This document shows, piece by piece, positions 38,130 through 47,378 of a stretch of DNA of 64,000 nucleotides (the first letter of the stretch is position 1; every line of letters begins with the position of its first letter). Source of the DNA: Avimuribaculum sp964395975 (GTDB lineage Bacteria; Bacteroidota; Bacteroidia; Bacteroidales; Muribaculaceae); contig CAYNBZ010000004.1 in assembly GCA_964395975.1 (NCBI GenBank), forward strand, positions 1 to 64,000. The letters run 5' to 3'. The position numbers were made by a program, and so were the translations under genes. The notes under the pieces were generated by a model. The model saw only the letters and a program-made list of their open reading frames with translations, searched no databases and had not been told where the DNA came from.

Positions 38130-38447
38130 ATGGCATTTGTTTTTACTGACGATAACACTGCCCAAGAAATAGCATCGGGCAAGCCTGTAGTTATCGACTT
38201 TTGGGCAACGTGGTGCGTACCGTGCCGGCGTGTAACTCCTATCATTGAAGAATTAGCCTCCGAATATGAAGGCCGCGTACTTATCGGAAAGTATAATGTA
38301 GAAGATGGCAATGAAATCGCAACAGAGTATGGAATACGCAACATTCCCACGTTGCTTTTCTTTAAGGACGGCAAGCAAGTAGGCGAACGCATGGTGGGTG
38401 CACAACCAAAATCCGAAATTGAAGCTCGCATTAAAGAATTGCTTTGA
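38130..38447 (+). CDS. trxA: Thioredoxin
   Basis: 105 aa cytoplasmic dithiol protein that reduces substrate disulfides. The fold is complete: VVIDFWATWCVPC with C29 and C32, NIPTLLFFKDGK with the cis-Pro, and a C-terminal helix. The active site is WCVPC, not the classical WCGPC, which may shift the redox potential. It lies 20 bp after dnaE and shares its transcript; it is followed by a terminator at 38502-38550. Confidence 0.94.
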   Translation: MAFVFTDDNTAQEIASGKPVVIDFWATWCVPCRRVTPIIEELASEYEGRVLIGKYNVEDGNEIATEYGIRNIPTLLFFKDGKQVGERMVGAQPKSEIEARIKELL

Positions 38448-38501
38448 CCTTAAAAGATGAGGATTTAAAGAAGGGTATTTCCCAACTAAAAACATTTGAA
38501 A

Positions 38502-38550
38502 GAACAAATCTGTTCCATTAATATGTGGATGGATTTGTTCTTCCTTTTTT
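38502..38550 (+). terminator. Terminator of dnaE-trxA
   Basis: GAACAAATC (38502-38510) pairs with GATTTGTTC (38532-38540), with a further short inner pairing, and is followed by a T-rich stretch. It also separates trxA from the convergent AraC gene. Confidence 0.7.
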
Positions 38551-38596
38551 CACGTGGCAACTCCACACAAAACACGTGATGCCGGCAGGCTATCTA

Positions 38597-39448
38597 CTAT
38601 CGTGTACGGCGGTAAGCAACAGGCGACATTCCCGTAGCTTTCTTGAAAAACTTACCGAGACTCGACTGGTCGCAAAAATTAAAATCGTAAGCTATGCGTT
38701 GCACCGAGTTTCCCGACATGAGCAACTCTCTTTTAATCATGGTTACTATAAATCGTGTAATTACCTCTTTTGCCGTTATTTGAGTTTTCCGGCGCGAAAT
38801 TTCGTTAAGATATTTAGGCGTAATGTGCAATTTATCAGCATAAAATGCTACATCGTGATGAACGCGACAATTTTCTTTAATTAATTGCAAGAATTGGCGC
38901 AAATAGTTGTCAGCCGATGAATAAGTGGCATTGCGCGGAGCTGTTTGAGACATAATCCTTGAGCATATATCATAAATGATAATATATATGTTCTGTATCA
39001 TTCCACACACGAAGTCCTTTTTGTGTGCCGATAATGGTAATTGAGCAAATATGCTCAAATTCTCAATCATATTTGTCAATAACTTCATTTCCCGATGATC
39101 GCTAATCACAAAACACGGCTCACGATAAATAACATTGAACATCTCAGTTTCAAGACCTATCGATGATGACAATGAGGTTTCAGTAGAAGTCATCAACACA
39201 ATTGCCGAAAAATTATTCAAGACCGAATGGATTTTGACAACCGCCGATGATGGAATCATTAAACATGTATCGGCCTTCAACGTATATTTGACGGCGTTCA
39301 CCTCAACTTCAGCTTCACCATCAGTACAAAGTGACAATATGCCATGATCAACTACCATCTCCTGCTTTGTCAGCTCATCATCCGAAGTACTCGTAAAAAC
39401 AGCATAACCATAGTCTGAAATTGATTGTTCGATGTTTAAGTTATTCAT
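38597..39448 (-). CDS. AraC family transcriptional regulator
   Basis: 283 aa from ATG 39448; the TTG that opens the frame further upstream lies at or before the expected transcription start (promoter 39476-39505), so it is not the start. The N-terminal about 150 residues look like a cupin-type ligand domain (HGILSLCTDGEAEVEVNAV). The C terminus has two helix-turn-helices: FYADKLHITPKYLNEISRRK and VQRIAYDFNFCDQSSLGKFF with FKKATGMSPVAYR. Targets are unknown; divergent argH is a possible one but not supported by a visible operator. Confidence 0.92.
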   Translation of the reverse strand: MNNLNIEQSISDYGYAVFTSTSDDELTKQEMVVDHGILSLCTDGEAEVEVNAVKYTLKADTCLMIPSSAVVKIHSVLNNFSAIVLMTSTETSLSSSIGLETEMFNVIYREPCFVISDHREMKLLTNMIENLSIFAQLPLSAHKKDFVCGMIQNIYIIIYDICSRIMSQTAPRNATYSSADNYLRQFLQLIKENCRVHHDVAFYADKLHITPKYLNEISRRKTQITAKEVITRFIVTMIKRELLMSGNSVQRIAYDFNFCDQSSLGKFFKKATGMSPVAYRRTR

Positions 39449-39475
39449 TGGTCTGATTTGTATTATTATTTGTCG

Positions 39476-39505
39476 CAAATGTAACCATTTTTCGTATAAT
39501 CACAA
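39476..39505 (-). promoter_or_regulatory. Promoter for the AraC regulator
   Basis: On the minus strand, -33 TTG (39503-39505) and -7 TACATTTG (39476-39483), 19 nt apart. Initiation near 39469 leaves a leader of about 20 nt before ATG 39448. Confidence 0.7.
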
Positions 39506-39613
39506 TATTCACTCTCCCATATAGCCACACCCATGCGAACAATAATACTTAATTAAACTTAAGAACGCACTTAAACGACCTCCGACCCGACAATTAGATG
39601 TCATGCCCAACGT

Positions 39614-39644
39614 TTGTATAAATACGAAACTGTTTCTAAATTTG
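39614..39644 (+). promoter_or_regulatory. Promoter for argH
   Basis: -33 TTG (39614-39616) and -7 TAAATTTG (39637-39644), 20 nt apart, 22 nt before the argH ATG. Confidence 0.75.
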
Positions 39645-39666
39645 CATGTAAGAAATCTTAACTAAA

Positions 39667-41010
39667 ATGGCTTCAAAACTTTGGGAAAAAAATATACAGG
39701 TTGACCACAACGTAGAAAAATACACTGTAGGACGCGACCGTGAAATGGACTTGTACCTTGCTCCGTATGATGTTCTCGGCTCAATAGCGCATATCACAAT
39801 GTTACAAAGCATCGGACTGCTTACAGCCGATGAACTCAGCACTCTGACCGGCGAGTTGCGCCAAATATATAACGAAATCCAACAAGGAAACTTCTCCATT
39901 GAAGAAGGCGTAGAAGACATACATTCACAAGTGGAACTGATGCTGACGCGCCGCCTTGGCGACCTTGGCAAAAAAATACATTCAGGGCGTTCTCGCAACG
40001 ACCAAGTACTTGTTGATCTGCGACTATTCATCCGCAGCAGAATCGAAGATGTGGTGACGGCAATGACCTGCCTGTTCAAAACATTGCAAGAACAATCAGA
40101 ACGCTACAAAGATGTATTAATGCCCGGATACACCCACCTGCAAGTAGCTATGCCATCATCGTTCGGGCTATGGTTTGGAGCCTACGCCGAATCGCTTGTC
40201 GATGACCTCACTCTTATGCGGGCGGCTTATGATATCACTAATCGCAATCCACTTGGTTCGGCAGCCGGTTACGGTTCTTCGTTTCCTCTCGACCGCAATC
40301 TGACCACACTACTTCTTGGTTTTGCCTCGATGGACTATAACGTGGTATATGCTCAAATGGGACGAGGAAAGACCGAACGCATAGTAGCTCAAGCCATTGC
40401 CGGCGTAGCAGCAACCATCTCAAAACTTGCTTTTGATGCCTGTATGTTCAACTCACAGAACTTTGGATTCCTGCGTCTTGCTGATGAGTTCACAACAGGA
40501 TCATCAATAATGCCGCACAAGAAAAATCCCGACGTGTTTGAACTCACCCGTGCCAAATGCAATCGGCTACAGGCATTGCCAAACGAGATAACACTAATCA
40601 CCAACAATCTACCTTCGGGTTACTTCCGCGACTTGCAACTCATAAAGGAAAGTTTCTTACCTGCATTCGACGAAATCATCGAAATATTAAACATGGTAAA
40701 CGCCATGGTCAAACAAATAAAAGTAAACAAGCATATACTCGATGACAGCCGCTATGACCTCATGTTCTCGGTCGAAGAAGTGAACAGGTTGACACAAAGC
40801 GGTATGCCATTCCGCGATGCTTACAAAACAGTTGGCCTTGACATAGAGGCAGGAAATTTCAAACCAATAAAAAATGTCGCACACACCCATGCAGGGACGA
40901 TTGGCAATCTGTGCAACAGCGAAATCAAATCGCTGTATTGCACAGAACTCGAACGATTCGACTTCGATACATTCCATCAAGCCTATAATAAATTATTACA
41001 AAAATCATGA
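39667..41010 (+). CDS. argH: Argininosuccinate lyase
   Basis: Last step of arginine biosynthesis: argininosuccinate to arginine and fumarate. 447 aa. Fumarase/aspartase superfamily motifs are visible: SGRSRNDQV, the TH of MPGYTHLQ, and the signature TGSSIMPHKKNPDVFEL, where H replaces the more usual Q of MPQKKNPD. The aldo/keto reductase gene overlaps its stop by 4 bp (ATGA), so the three genes to 42526 form an operon. Confidence 0.95.
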   Translation: MASKLWEKNIQVDHNVEKYTVGRDREMDLYLAPYDVLGSIAHITMLQSIGLLTADELSTLTGELRQIYNEIQQGNFSIEEGVEDIHSQVELMLTRRLGDLGKKIHSGRSRNDQVLVDLRLFIRSRIEDVVTAMTCLFKTLQEQSERYKDVLMPGYTHLQVAMPSSFGLWFGAYAESLVDDLTLMRAAYDITNRNPLGSAAGYGSSFPLDRNLTTLLLGFASMDYNVVYAQMGRGKTERIVAQAIAGVAATISKLAFDACMFNSQNFGFLRLADEFTTGSSIMPHKKNPDVFELTRAKCNRLQALPNEITLITNNLPSGYFRDLQLIKESFLPAFDEIIEILNMVNAMVKQIKVNKHILDDSRYDLMFSVEEVNRLTQSGMPFRDAYKTVGLDIEAGNFKPIKNVAHTHAGTIGNLCNSEIKSLYCTELERFDFDTFHQAYNKLLQKS

Positions 41011-42017
41011 ACTGTAAAACCACTTATACAGCCAACCCCGATCGATACGCAGAGGGTATGATGGCCTATCGCCAATGTGGCGAATCCGGTATAAAACTTC
41101 CGGAAATCTCACTCGGACTATGGTGGCACTTTGGCGGAATAAACGTTTATGAGGATGCCCGTAAAAAGGTTTTGTACTCTTTCGACCAAGGCATCACTTG
41201 CTTCGATTTAGCAAACAATTATGGTCCTCCATACGGCACAGCTGAAGAAACTTTCGGGAAAATATTCGATGAAGATCTTCGCCATCATCGCCATGAAATA
41301 ATTGTCACCACCAAAGCGGGCTACGATATGTGGCCTGGTCCATACGGAGAAGGATCGTCGCGCAAGATGCTCATGACTAGCCTCAACGAGTCGCTGCAAC
41401 GCATGAGGCTTGAGTATGTTGACATCTTTTATTCCCACCGTTACGATGGCTTTACTCCAATCGAGGAAACGATGCAGGCTCTTATCGACATTGTGCATAG
41501 TGGCAAAGCACTTTACGTGGGTTTGTCGAATTATCCGACCGACAAATTGACTTCTGCCGTGGAATATCTCACAGCTCAACATGTTCGACCTTTAATCTAT
41601 CAAGGTAAATACAATATGCTCGTTCGCGACATGGAAGAACGGCACATCGATATGCTCTCAAAGTTCGGCATCGGCATCACGGCATTCTCACCACTTGCCG
41701 AAGGTCTTCTTTCCGACAAATACCTGTCGGGTATCCCCTGCGACAGTCGAGCGGCACTTCAACATCACCTCAGCCCCGACTCAATCACCCCTGCACTACT
41801 TGCCAAAGTAGCAGCACTTAATTCCATAGCCGCACAGCGAGGGCAGTCGTTGGCGCAGATGGCCATAGCATGGCTCTTATCTAAACCGGCGATAACATCG
41901 GTAATCATCGGGCCACGTACAATTGCTCAATTGGGTAACAGCATCGAAGCAATACGCAACACTCATTTCTCTGATGAAGAATTAATCGAAATAAACCATA
42001 TACTCTCTGCACAATAA
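41007..42017 (+). CDS. Aldo/keto reductase, YghZ-like
   Basis: 336 aa NADPH-dependent TIM-barrel oxidoreductase. GLWWHFGGINVYEDARK, FDLANNYGPPYGTAEETFG (catalytic D and Y) and TTKAGYDMWPGPYGEG (catalytic K) match the L-glyceraldehyde-3-phosphate reductase (YghZ/GPR) group. Cofactor-binding end: SVIIGPRTIAQLGNSI. It may detoxify methylglyoxal or reduce small aldehydes; the substrate is an inference. Overlaps argH by 4 bp and the following gene by 1 bp. Confidence 0.93.
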   Translation: MNCKTTYTANPDRYAEGMMAYRQCGESGIKLPEISLGLWWHFGGINVYEDARKKVLYSFDQGITCFDLANNYGPPYGTAEETFGKIFDEDLRHHRHEIIVTTKAGYDMWPGPYGEGSSRKMLMTSLNESLQRMRLEYVDIFYSHRYDGFTPIEETMQALIDIVHSGKALYVGLSNYPTDKLTSAVEYLTAQHVRPLIYQGKYNMLVRDMEERHIDMLSKFGIGITAFSPLAEGLLSDKYLSGIPCDSRAALQHHLSPDSITPALLAKVAALNSIAAQRGQSLAQMAIAWLLSKPAITSVIIGPRTIAQLGNSIEAIRNTHFSDEELIEINHILSAQ

Positions 42018-42526
42018 TGCGATACACAATAATAACGATTTCGATGGCAGCGGTATTGCTACTTGCCGGATGCAACAAATTAAATGACAGCCGCATACCA
42101 TCCTATCCAGTACGCATAGAATTCAATTCGCAAGTGTGGTTACTGTATGGTGTACAAGCAATCGGAGATTATAGAATTTTCGACCGTAGCTCAAACATCC
42201 CTTCCGGATTCTTCAACTATGATCCCGATGCCTATACTGGATACGGTGGTGTCTTGCTCGTATCGGGATATAATTTTGAAAGCAACGATTACACCCCACT
42301 TGCATATGACAGAGCCTGTCCTTACGAAGTCAACCGTAACACAGGACTACTGCAATATGACGTGGATAACAACGAAGCCTACTGCTCCAATTGCGGCTCA
42401 CGATTTGATGTTATCATGGGAGCAGGCACCCCGCTTTCAGGGCCGGCGGCAGAACATAACTATGGTCTGCGACGATACACTGTGCGCTCCCTGTCCTCGG
42501 GAGGATATATCATTACCAATAACTAA
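42017..42526 (+). CDS. Rieske-like lipoprotein with altered ligand set
   Basis: 169 aa. A lipoprotein signal (LLLAGC, lipidated C19) targets it to the envelope. The rest looks like a Rieske [2Fe-2S]-type fold: the first loop is ACPYEVN (C101) and the second is YCSNCGSRFDV (C123, C126), followed by PLSGPA. A classical Rieske centre needs CxH and CxxH; here both His positions are replaced, leaving three Cys. Similar lipoproteins occur in Bacteroidales. A different metal site or a purely structural role is possible. It is translationally coupled to the aldo/keto reductase. Confidence 0.7.
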   Translation: MRYTIITISMAAVLLLAGCNKLNDSRIPSYPVRIEFNSQVWLLYGVQAIGDYRIFDRSSNIPSGFFNYDPDAYTGYGGVLLVSGYNFESNDYTPLAYDRACPYEVNRNTGLLQYDVDNNEAYCSNCGSRFDVIMGAGTPLSGPAAEHNYGLRRYTVRSLSSGGYIITNN

Positions 42527-42531
42527 CAAAA

Positions 42532-42555
42532 GAGCGTGTGGTTTCCCACACGCTC
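42532..42555 (-). terminator. Terminator for the glucan locus
   Basis: A 10-bp GC-rich stem (GAGCGTGTGG with CCACACGCTC) and a 4-nt loop. On the minus strand it is followed by TTTTG. It lies 33 bp after the last gene of the minus-strand operon and between convergent genes. Confidence 0.75.
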
Positions 42556-42588
42556 AAGGCTTCGCAACCTGAAAGCACATACTAACCC

Positions 42589-44163
42589 TTACATGGTGAA
42601 CTTTGTCGCCTTCTCTTTTCCGTCAATCGTACTTATTTTCAATATATAAATACCCTTGGCGAAGTCACCGACAGGCATTGTTCCATTTTCTATCACAGAG
42701 GTCGATAACTTACGACCGTTAAGGTCATATATGTCGCCCTTCACAGCGTTATCGATACCATTGACATAAAGCATCCCGCCACTCAACGAGCAAGTAAGTT
42801 TCCCGTCACCAGCCACTGTGGCCGACACTGACTGAACACTACTATATATCTCGCCAAACGACAGACAACTGATACGTATGCTGCTCGGTTGGTAAGGCGA
42901 CCCATCGGCAATGCGTATCCGTTGTTTTCCTGCTGTTAACGTTAGCGAAAAACTAACGTTTGCATATCCATCAGTTGGCAACTCAAATGTCGAAGCCTCG
43001 CACAATGTTGACAATATTTCTCCGTCCTCGTTTACACTATAAATGGTTATTGCCGGATTAAAACGCCCTTGTTCATATCCGTCGTCCGACACACGCAGTG
43101 TCAATGTGTATTCCCCTGCCTGTGGTATATCGAATTGGTAGTCAGCATACGCCCCATACACAAACCGTGTAATGTCAAGCTGTCCCATGTCAGAGCTGTC
43201 ATCCGACGAGCCAAGCATCAACGAAGATGAAGATATAGAAGATATATATTCCGACGCAGGAACTATTTCATTTATATCATGGAAAACCGTTTCATCGAAA
43301 TCCGACATGTAAACATACACCATTCCCTGCTCCGACAATTCCCTATCCGTACCTAATGCAGGCTTGATCAAGCCGTTTGCCGGTGATGTAGTTGCCGAAT
43401 TGTTGAGAATAAACCATGCATAACGATACACACGGTCACTTTTTTCGAGATATTCTAACTGCTGTATCATCGATGCAATCTGTTGTTCGGCCGTACAAGT
43501 AGCACTGCCGTCACCATACATGCAAAATTCTGTCAACCATATAGGCTTACCGTATGCTTCATAAAAACTGTCAACCATGAGTTGCATTCCCGATGTGCCA
43601 CTCGAGTAACAGTGTATGGCAATATAGTCAAAGGCATCAAGTCCCACGAGGTCAACAAATTCGCTATACCAAGTGTACATTTCATATTCAGGGTATGTAT
43701 CGGTATCCGGTGAATAGTTCACTGCAGGTCCAACAAGCTCAAGTCCAAGTTCATCGGCAAGAGCTTTCACTTCTGGCCATGCGGCGGCAGCCGCGGCCGG
43801 AGTCATATTGGCCTGAGCCACGAAATTAGGCTCATTAAAGCCCAGCAAATATTTGGTTTCAGGATGGTTATTACACCATTCGCGTATGGCATCGGCATTA
43901 TAACTGGCATTCCAACACATCGGTATAAACTCTATTACCTCATCGCTTTCGTTTACGATGTCTTCAAAACCAGAATTAGGAGTGTTGCCCCAATTATAAT
44001 ACCAACTAACCCCGGGAGCAATTATGTCATACTCCGACTGCAAAAATATGCCACTACCGCTCTTGCTCACTCCGCGTTTGAAACTCTTGGCGGCGGTAGC
44101 ATCGAGTGTCACGGCACACAATGCAACCAACGTCAACAAACTAAAAAACACCTTCCTTTGCAT
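42589..44163 (-). CDS. GH128-type endo-beta-1,3-glucanase with CBM-like domain and T9SS-type tail
   Basis: 524 aa exported enzyme. After the signal peptide, residues about 30-275 are a TIM barrel of the glycosyl hydrolase catalytic core (GH128/Asl1) type. E111 in GFNEPN fits the acid/base and E212 in WLTEFC fits the nucleophile. Residues about 300-430 look like a carbohydrate-binding beta-sandwich. The C terminus (about 450-524, YDLNGRKL...FAKGIYILKIS) is a type IX secretion sorting-like domain. Last gene of the operon, 13 bp after the GH3 gene. Known GH128 members cleave beta-1,3-glucan, in agreement with the GH16 neighbours. Confidence 0.85.
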   Translation of the reverse strand: MQRKVFFSLLTLVALCAVTLDATAAKSFKRGVSKSGSGIFLQSEYDIIAPGVSWYYNWGNTPNSGFEDIVNESDEVIEFIPMCWNASYNADAIREWCNNHPETKYLLGFNEPNFVAQANMTPAAAAAAWPEVKALADELGLELVGPAVNYSPDTDTYPEYEMYTWYSEFVDLVGLDAFDYIAIHCYSSGTSGMQLMVDSFYEAYGKPIWLTEFCMYGDGSATCTAEQQIASMIQQLEYLEKSDRVYRYAWFILNNSATTSPANGLIKPALGTDRELSEQGMVYVYMSDFDETVFHDINEIVPASEYISSISSSSLMLGSSDDSSDMGQLDITRFVYGAYADYQFDIPQAGEYTLTLRVSDDGYEQGRFNPAITIYSVNEDGEILSTLCEASTFELPTDGYANVSFSLTLTAGKQRIRIADGSPYQPSSIRISCLSFGEIYSSVQSVSATVAGDGKLTCSLSGGMLYVNGIDNAVKGDIYDLNGRKLSTSVIENGTMPVGDFAKGIYILKISTIDGKEKATKFTM

Positions 44164-44176
44164 AAATATCTGATTT

Positions 44177-46411
44177 TTATTCTGTTACCATAAATTTGAC
44201 AGATACACCGCTCTCACTGTCACCGGCTACCCACAATTCAAACTCTCCAGGCTCCACAATCTTATTGGTCGGTGAAGTCCAAAACGCAAGTGCCGAAGCA
44301 TCGAGTATGAATTTGACATCACGACTTTCTCCCGGTTGCAGATATATCTTTTCAAAACCCTTAAGTTCTTTTACGGGACGGATAAGCGAACCTACAAGAT
44401 CGCGCACATAAAGCTGGACTGTTTCGGCGGCAGCAATGTTGCCTGTGTTTTTCACCTCGCACGACACTTCTATCATACCATTCTTGGGCATTGTCGTTGA
44501 TGACAGCTTTATATCGCCATAAACAAATGTCGTGTATGACAACCCGAAACCAAACGGGAATGCAGCACCATCACCGGCATCAAGATAGAAACTCGTGCAA
44601 CCGGTTGACGTTTGTCCCGCTTCGAGGGGTATGTCATCGATAAGCACCATGTCGGCAGCCGGCCGACCCGTGTTTTTATGATTGTAATACAACGGCTCCT
44701 GTCCTACCATATTGGGCATCGAAACGGGCAACTTACCCGATGGCACAGCCTTGCCCGACAACATATCCGCAACTGCAGGGCCTGCCATTGTTCCACCATG
44801 AAACATATACAACACGGCATCGGCAAGTTCAGTTTCGTATGCAACGGTCATCGGTCTGCCAGTCATGATTATCAACACCACAGGTTTGCCTGTTGCTTTC
44901 AAGGCTTCGAGCATCTTGGTTTGCGCACCGGGTAGTGATATGTCGGCACGGCAATGCGCCTCACCCGACAGTACAGCTTCCTCACCCCCAACCATCACTA
45001 CCACATCGGCAGCGCGGGCAGCAGCTACGGCACGTGCTATTCCGGCCTCATTTTTGTCGCGACTGTAATCAAGTCCCGCTGTATATACTATTGAATTCTT
45101 GCCATATGCTTCGGTCAATGCTTCAAGCGGAGTGATGCAATGTTCTTTTTCAAGGTCGAAGCACCATGTACCTGCCTGATTGTGCTTGTCGTTGGCCATA
45201 GGACCTACAAGTGCAATCTTTTTTACATTGTCTTTCAACGGCAATACGCCATTATTTTTCAATAACACCGTGCTCTCTTCCACCATTTGCTCGGCAGCTT
45301 CAAGCGATTCCGGCGCATAGAAATTATTGGCCGTTGACATATCCACATAAGGGTTATCGAACAACCCAAGACGGAATTTGAGTCGCAACACATTGCGTAC
45401 CATTTCATCTATCACGTCCATGCTCACCATACCGGCTTCCACAAGATCTTTCAGATGGTTGATATAGGCATAGCTCTCCATGTCCATGTCAACACCAGCC
45501 TTCGCCGCTTTCAAAGCGGCATCTTTCAAATCGGTACAGAAGCCATGCGGCACCATTTGCTGTATCGACCCCCAGTCACTAACAAGCACACCGTCATAGT
45601 CCCACTCATCGCGTAATATGTCGATATTCAAATAAGAATTGCCCGATGACGGGACTCCGTTTATATCATTGAACGAGCACATGAAAGTAGCTGACCCTGC
45701 TTTGACCGCCGCTTCAAATGGAGGCAGATACACATCGCGCATCAATAATTCAGGTATCCATGTAGTATTATAATCCTTTCCGGCCTCAGATGCTCCATAG
45801 CAAGCAAAGTGCTTGGTGCAGGCAGCCATCGTATTAGGCTGCGACATATCATCGGTCTGGTATCCCTTTATCATTGCCACAGCCATCACCGAAGACAGAT
45901 ATGTATCCTCACCAAACGACTCGGCAATACGTCCCCAGCGAGAATCACGTGACACATCCACCATTGGGGAGAAAGTCCATCTCACACCTACCGAAGAAGC
46001 CTCTTCTGCTGCAATCCTCGCCCCTTGCTCCACAAGCTGCGGATTCCACGAAGCGGCCTGCCCGAGCGGAATAGGGAAAATAGTTTTAAACCCATGTATC
46101 ACATCGCGAGCAAACACAAGTGGAATGCCAAGACGCGAATTTTCGACTGCCTCGTGCTGCAACTTGTTTACTATTTCAGGATCGACCTCATTTAGAATCG
46201 ACCCAACCTTGCCACTTCTCACAACTGACACCATCTCGTCGGAATAGCCCGTACCGGTCTGTTGATTAAGTTGCCCGATTTTTTCATCAAAGGTCATCTG
46301 TTGCAACAAAGCCTCGATTTTGCTTTCAGTTTCATTCTTAGGAGCAGAGCTGCATCCTACAAGGATAGCACCTGCACATAATAAGAAACCAAGTAAAAAT
46401 TTTTTCTTCAT
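44177..46411 (-). CDS. GH3 beta-glucosidase lipoprotein
   Basis: 744 aa. Lipoprotein signal with C20 (LVGCSSA). GH3 N-terminal barrel with KHFACYG and the nucleophile D279 in GVLVSDWG; the C-terminal alpha/beta-sandwich starts near LLKNNGVLPLKDNVKKIALV and a fibronectin III-like domain (TTFVYGDIKLSSTTMPKNGM) follows. It would remove glucose from beta-1,3-oligosaccharides, probably in the periplasm or at the membrane. It follows the GH16 gene by 70 bp. Confidence 0.95.
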   Translation of the reverse strand: MKKKFLLGFLLCAGAILVGCSSAPKNETESKIEALLQQMTFDEKIGQLNQQTGTGYSDEMVSVVRSGKVGSILNEVDPEIVNKLQHEAVENSRLGIPLVFARDVIHGFKTIFPIPLGQAASWNPQLVEQGARIAAEEASSVGVRWTFSPMVDVSRDSRWGRIAESFGEDTYLSSVMAVAMIKGYQTDDMSQPNTMAACTKHFACYGASEAGKDYNTTWIPELLMRDVYLPPFEAAVKAGSATFMCSFNDINGVPSSGNSYLNIDILRDEWDYDGVLVSDWGSIQQMVPHGFCTDLKDAALKAAKAGVDMDMESYAYINHLKDLVEAGMVSMDVIDEMVRNVLRLKFRLGLFDNPYVDMSTANNFYAPESLEAAEQMVEESTVLLKNNGVLPLKDNVKKIALVGPMANDKHNQAGTWCFDLEKEHCITPLEALTEAYGKNSIVYTAGLDYSRDKNEAGIARAVAAARAADVVVMVGGEEAVLSGEAHCRADISLPGAQTKMLEALKATGKPVVLIIMTGRPMTVAYETELADAVLYMFHGGTMAGPAVADMLSGKAVPSGKLPVSMPNMVGQEPLYYNHKNTGRPAADMVLIDDIPLEAGQTSTGCTSFYLDAGDGAAFPFGFGLSYTTFVYGDIKLSSTTMPKNGMIEVSCEVKNTGNIAAAETVQLYVRDLVGSLIRPVKELKGFEKIYLQPGESRDVKFILDASALAFWTSPTNKIVEPGEFELWVAGDSESGVSVKFMVTE

Positions 46412-46481
46412 GTTCCTGTGATTTATGTTAATGAAACAATCGTCTCAATTCGGCTAATTTGCCCGATTTGCCTATTTCCGG

Positions 46482-47354
46482 TTATTTATTTTCTTTTTTC
46501 TGATAAACTCTCACATAGTCCACAAGCATCTCTGCACTTCCATTGCCACTCAAAGCCGTAATTCCATCGGCAGAGTGTATATCGGGAAAATTCCCACCTA
46601 CGGCAAGATTGAAAAGTATAAAATTATCCTTATGAAAATACTTCCACACATTATTAGCTCCATTTTCTGTAATATCGACAGAAATATAAGGCTTTGCCTT
46701 ACCATCGACATACATTTCTATTTTATCACGAGTCCATAGCAGCGTGAACACGTGGTATTCGCCATCTTGAAGGCTGTAATCACTGGTATGTACGCCAACT
46801 GCCTGAATATGCTCAGTCGCCGATTCACCCCAGTGCATCGCACCATTAAACAAGCGGTCTTGCTTTCCGGCTGCAATGCCGTCGGCATGACCCATTTCAA
46901 GAATATCTATTTCACCGCATCTCGGCCAACCGTTTTCCTTTATGTCATTGCCCATCATCCAAAACGCAGGCCACAAGCCATTGGCAGTAAGCGGGAGTTT
47001 AATACGAGCCTCGACTATGCCATACGTAAACGCCACTTTGCCCTGAGTGTTTATGCGTCCAGAGGTAAAATCCTTGTTTTCACAGGATTGCACACGGGCT
47101 GTCAAGACAAGATTTCCATCACGCACTGCAACATTCTTCTCATCATCTGTATAATACTGCAATTCGGCATTGCCGCAACCCGAGCCGTTAACCTCTATGT
47201 TCCAATCGTCACGGTTCAGTCTGTCACCATTAAAATCATCTTCCCACACAAGCTCATAATCAGTCTTATCGGGATGTGCCGCTAAGGCCGTCATGCAAGA
47301 TAAGATACATGACGGCACAAACAAGCACAATTTTATCCAATCCATTTTCCCCAT
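46482..47354 (-). CDS. GH16 beta-1,3-glucanase (laminarinase-like), short form
   Basis: 290 aa. The signal sequence ends near ALAA; a Cys (SC at 19-20) could make it a lipoprotein. The catalytic GH16 motif GEIDILEMG gives E148 (nucleophile), D150 and E153 (acid/base). WPAFWMMGND precedes it and YVRVYQK ends the fold. There is no C-terminal sorting tail, unlike its paralogue upstream, so the two may act in different compartments. 24 bp after the longer GH16 gene. Confidence 0.93.
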   Translation of the reverse strand: MGKMDWIKLCLFVPSCILSCMTALAAHPDKTDYELVWEDDFNGDRLNRDDWNIEVNGSGCGNAELQYYTDDEKNVAVRDGNLVLTARVQSCENKDFTSGRINTQGKVAFTYGIVEARIKLPLTANGLWPAFWMMGNDIKENGWPRCGEIDILEMGHADGIAAGKQDRLFNGAMHWGESATEHIQAVGVHTSDYSLQDGEYHVFTLLWTRDKIEMYVDGKAKPYISVDITENGANNVWKYFHKDNFILFNLAVGGNFPDIHSADGITALSGNGSAEMLVDYVRVYQKKENK

Positions 47355-47378
47355 ACTATATTTGTTTTATTATTTAGG

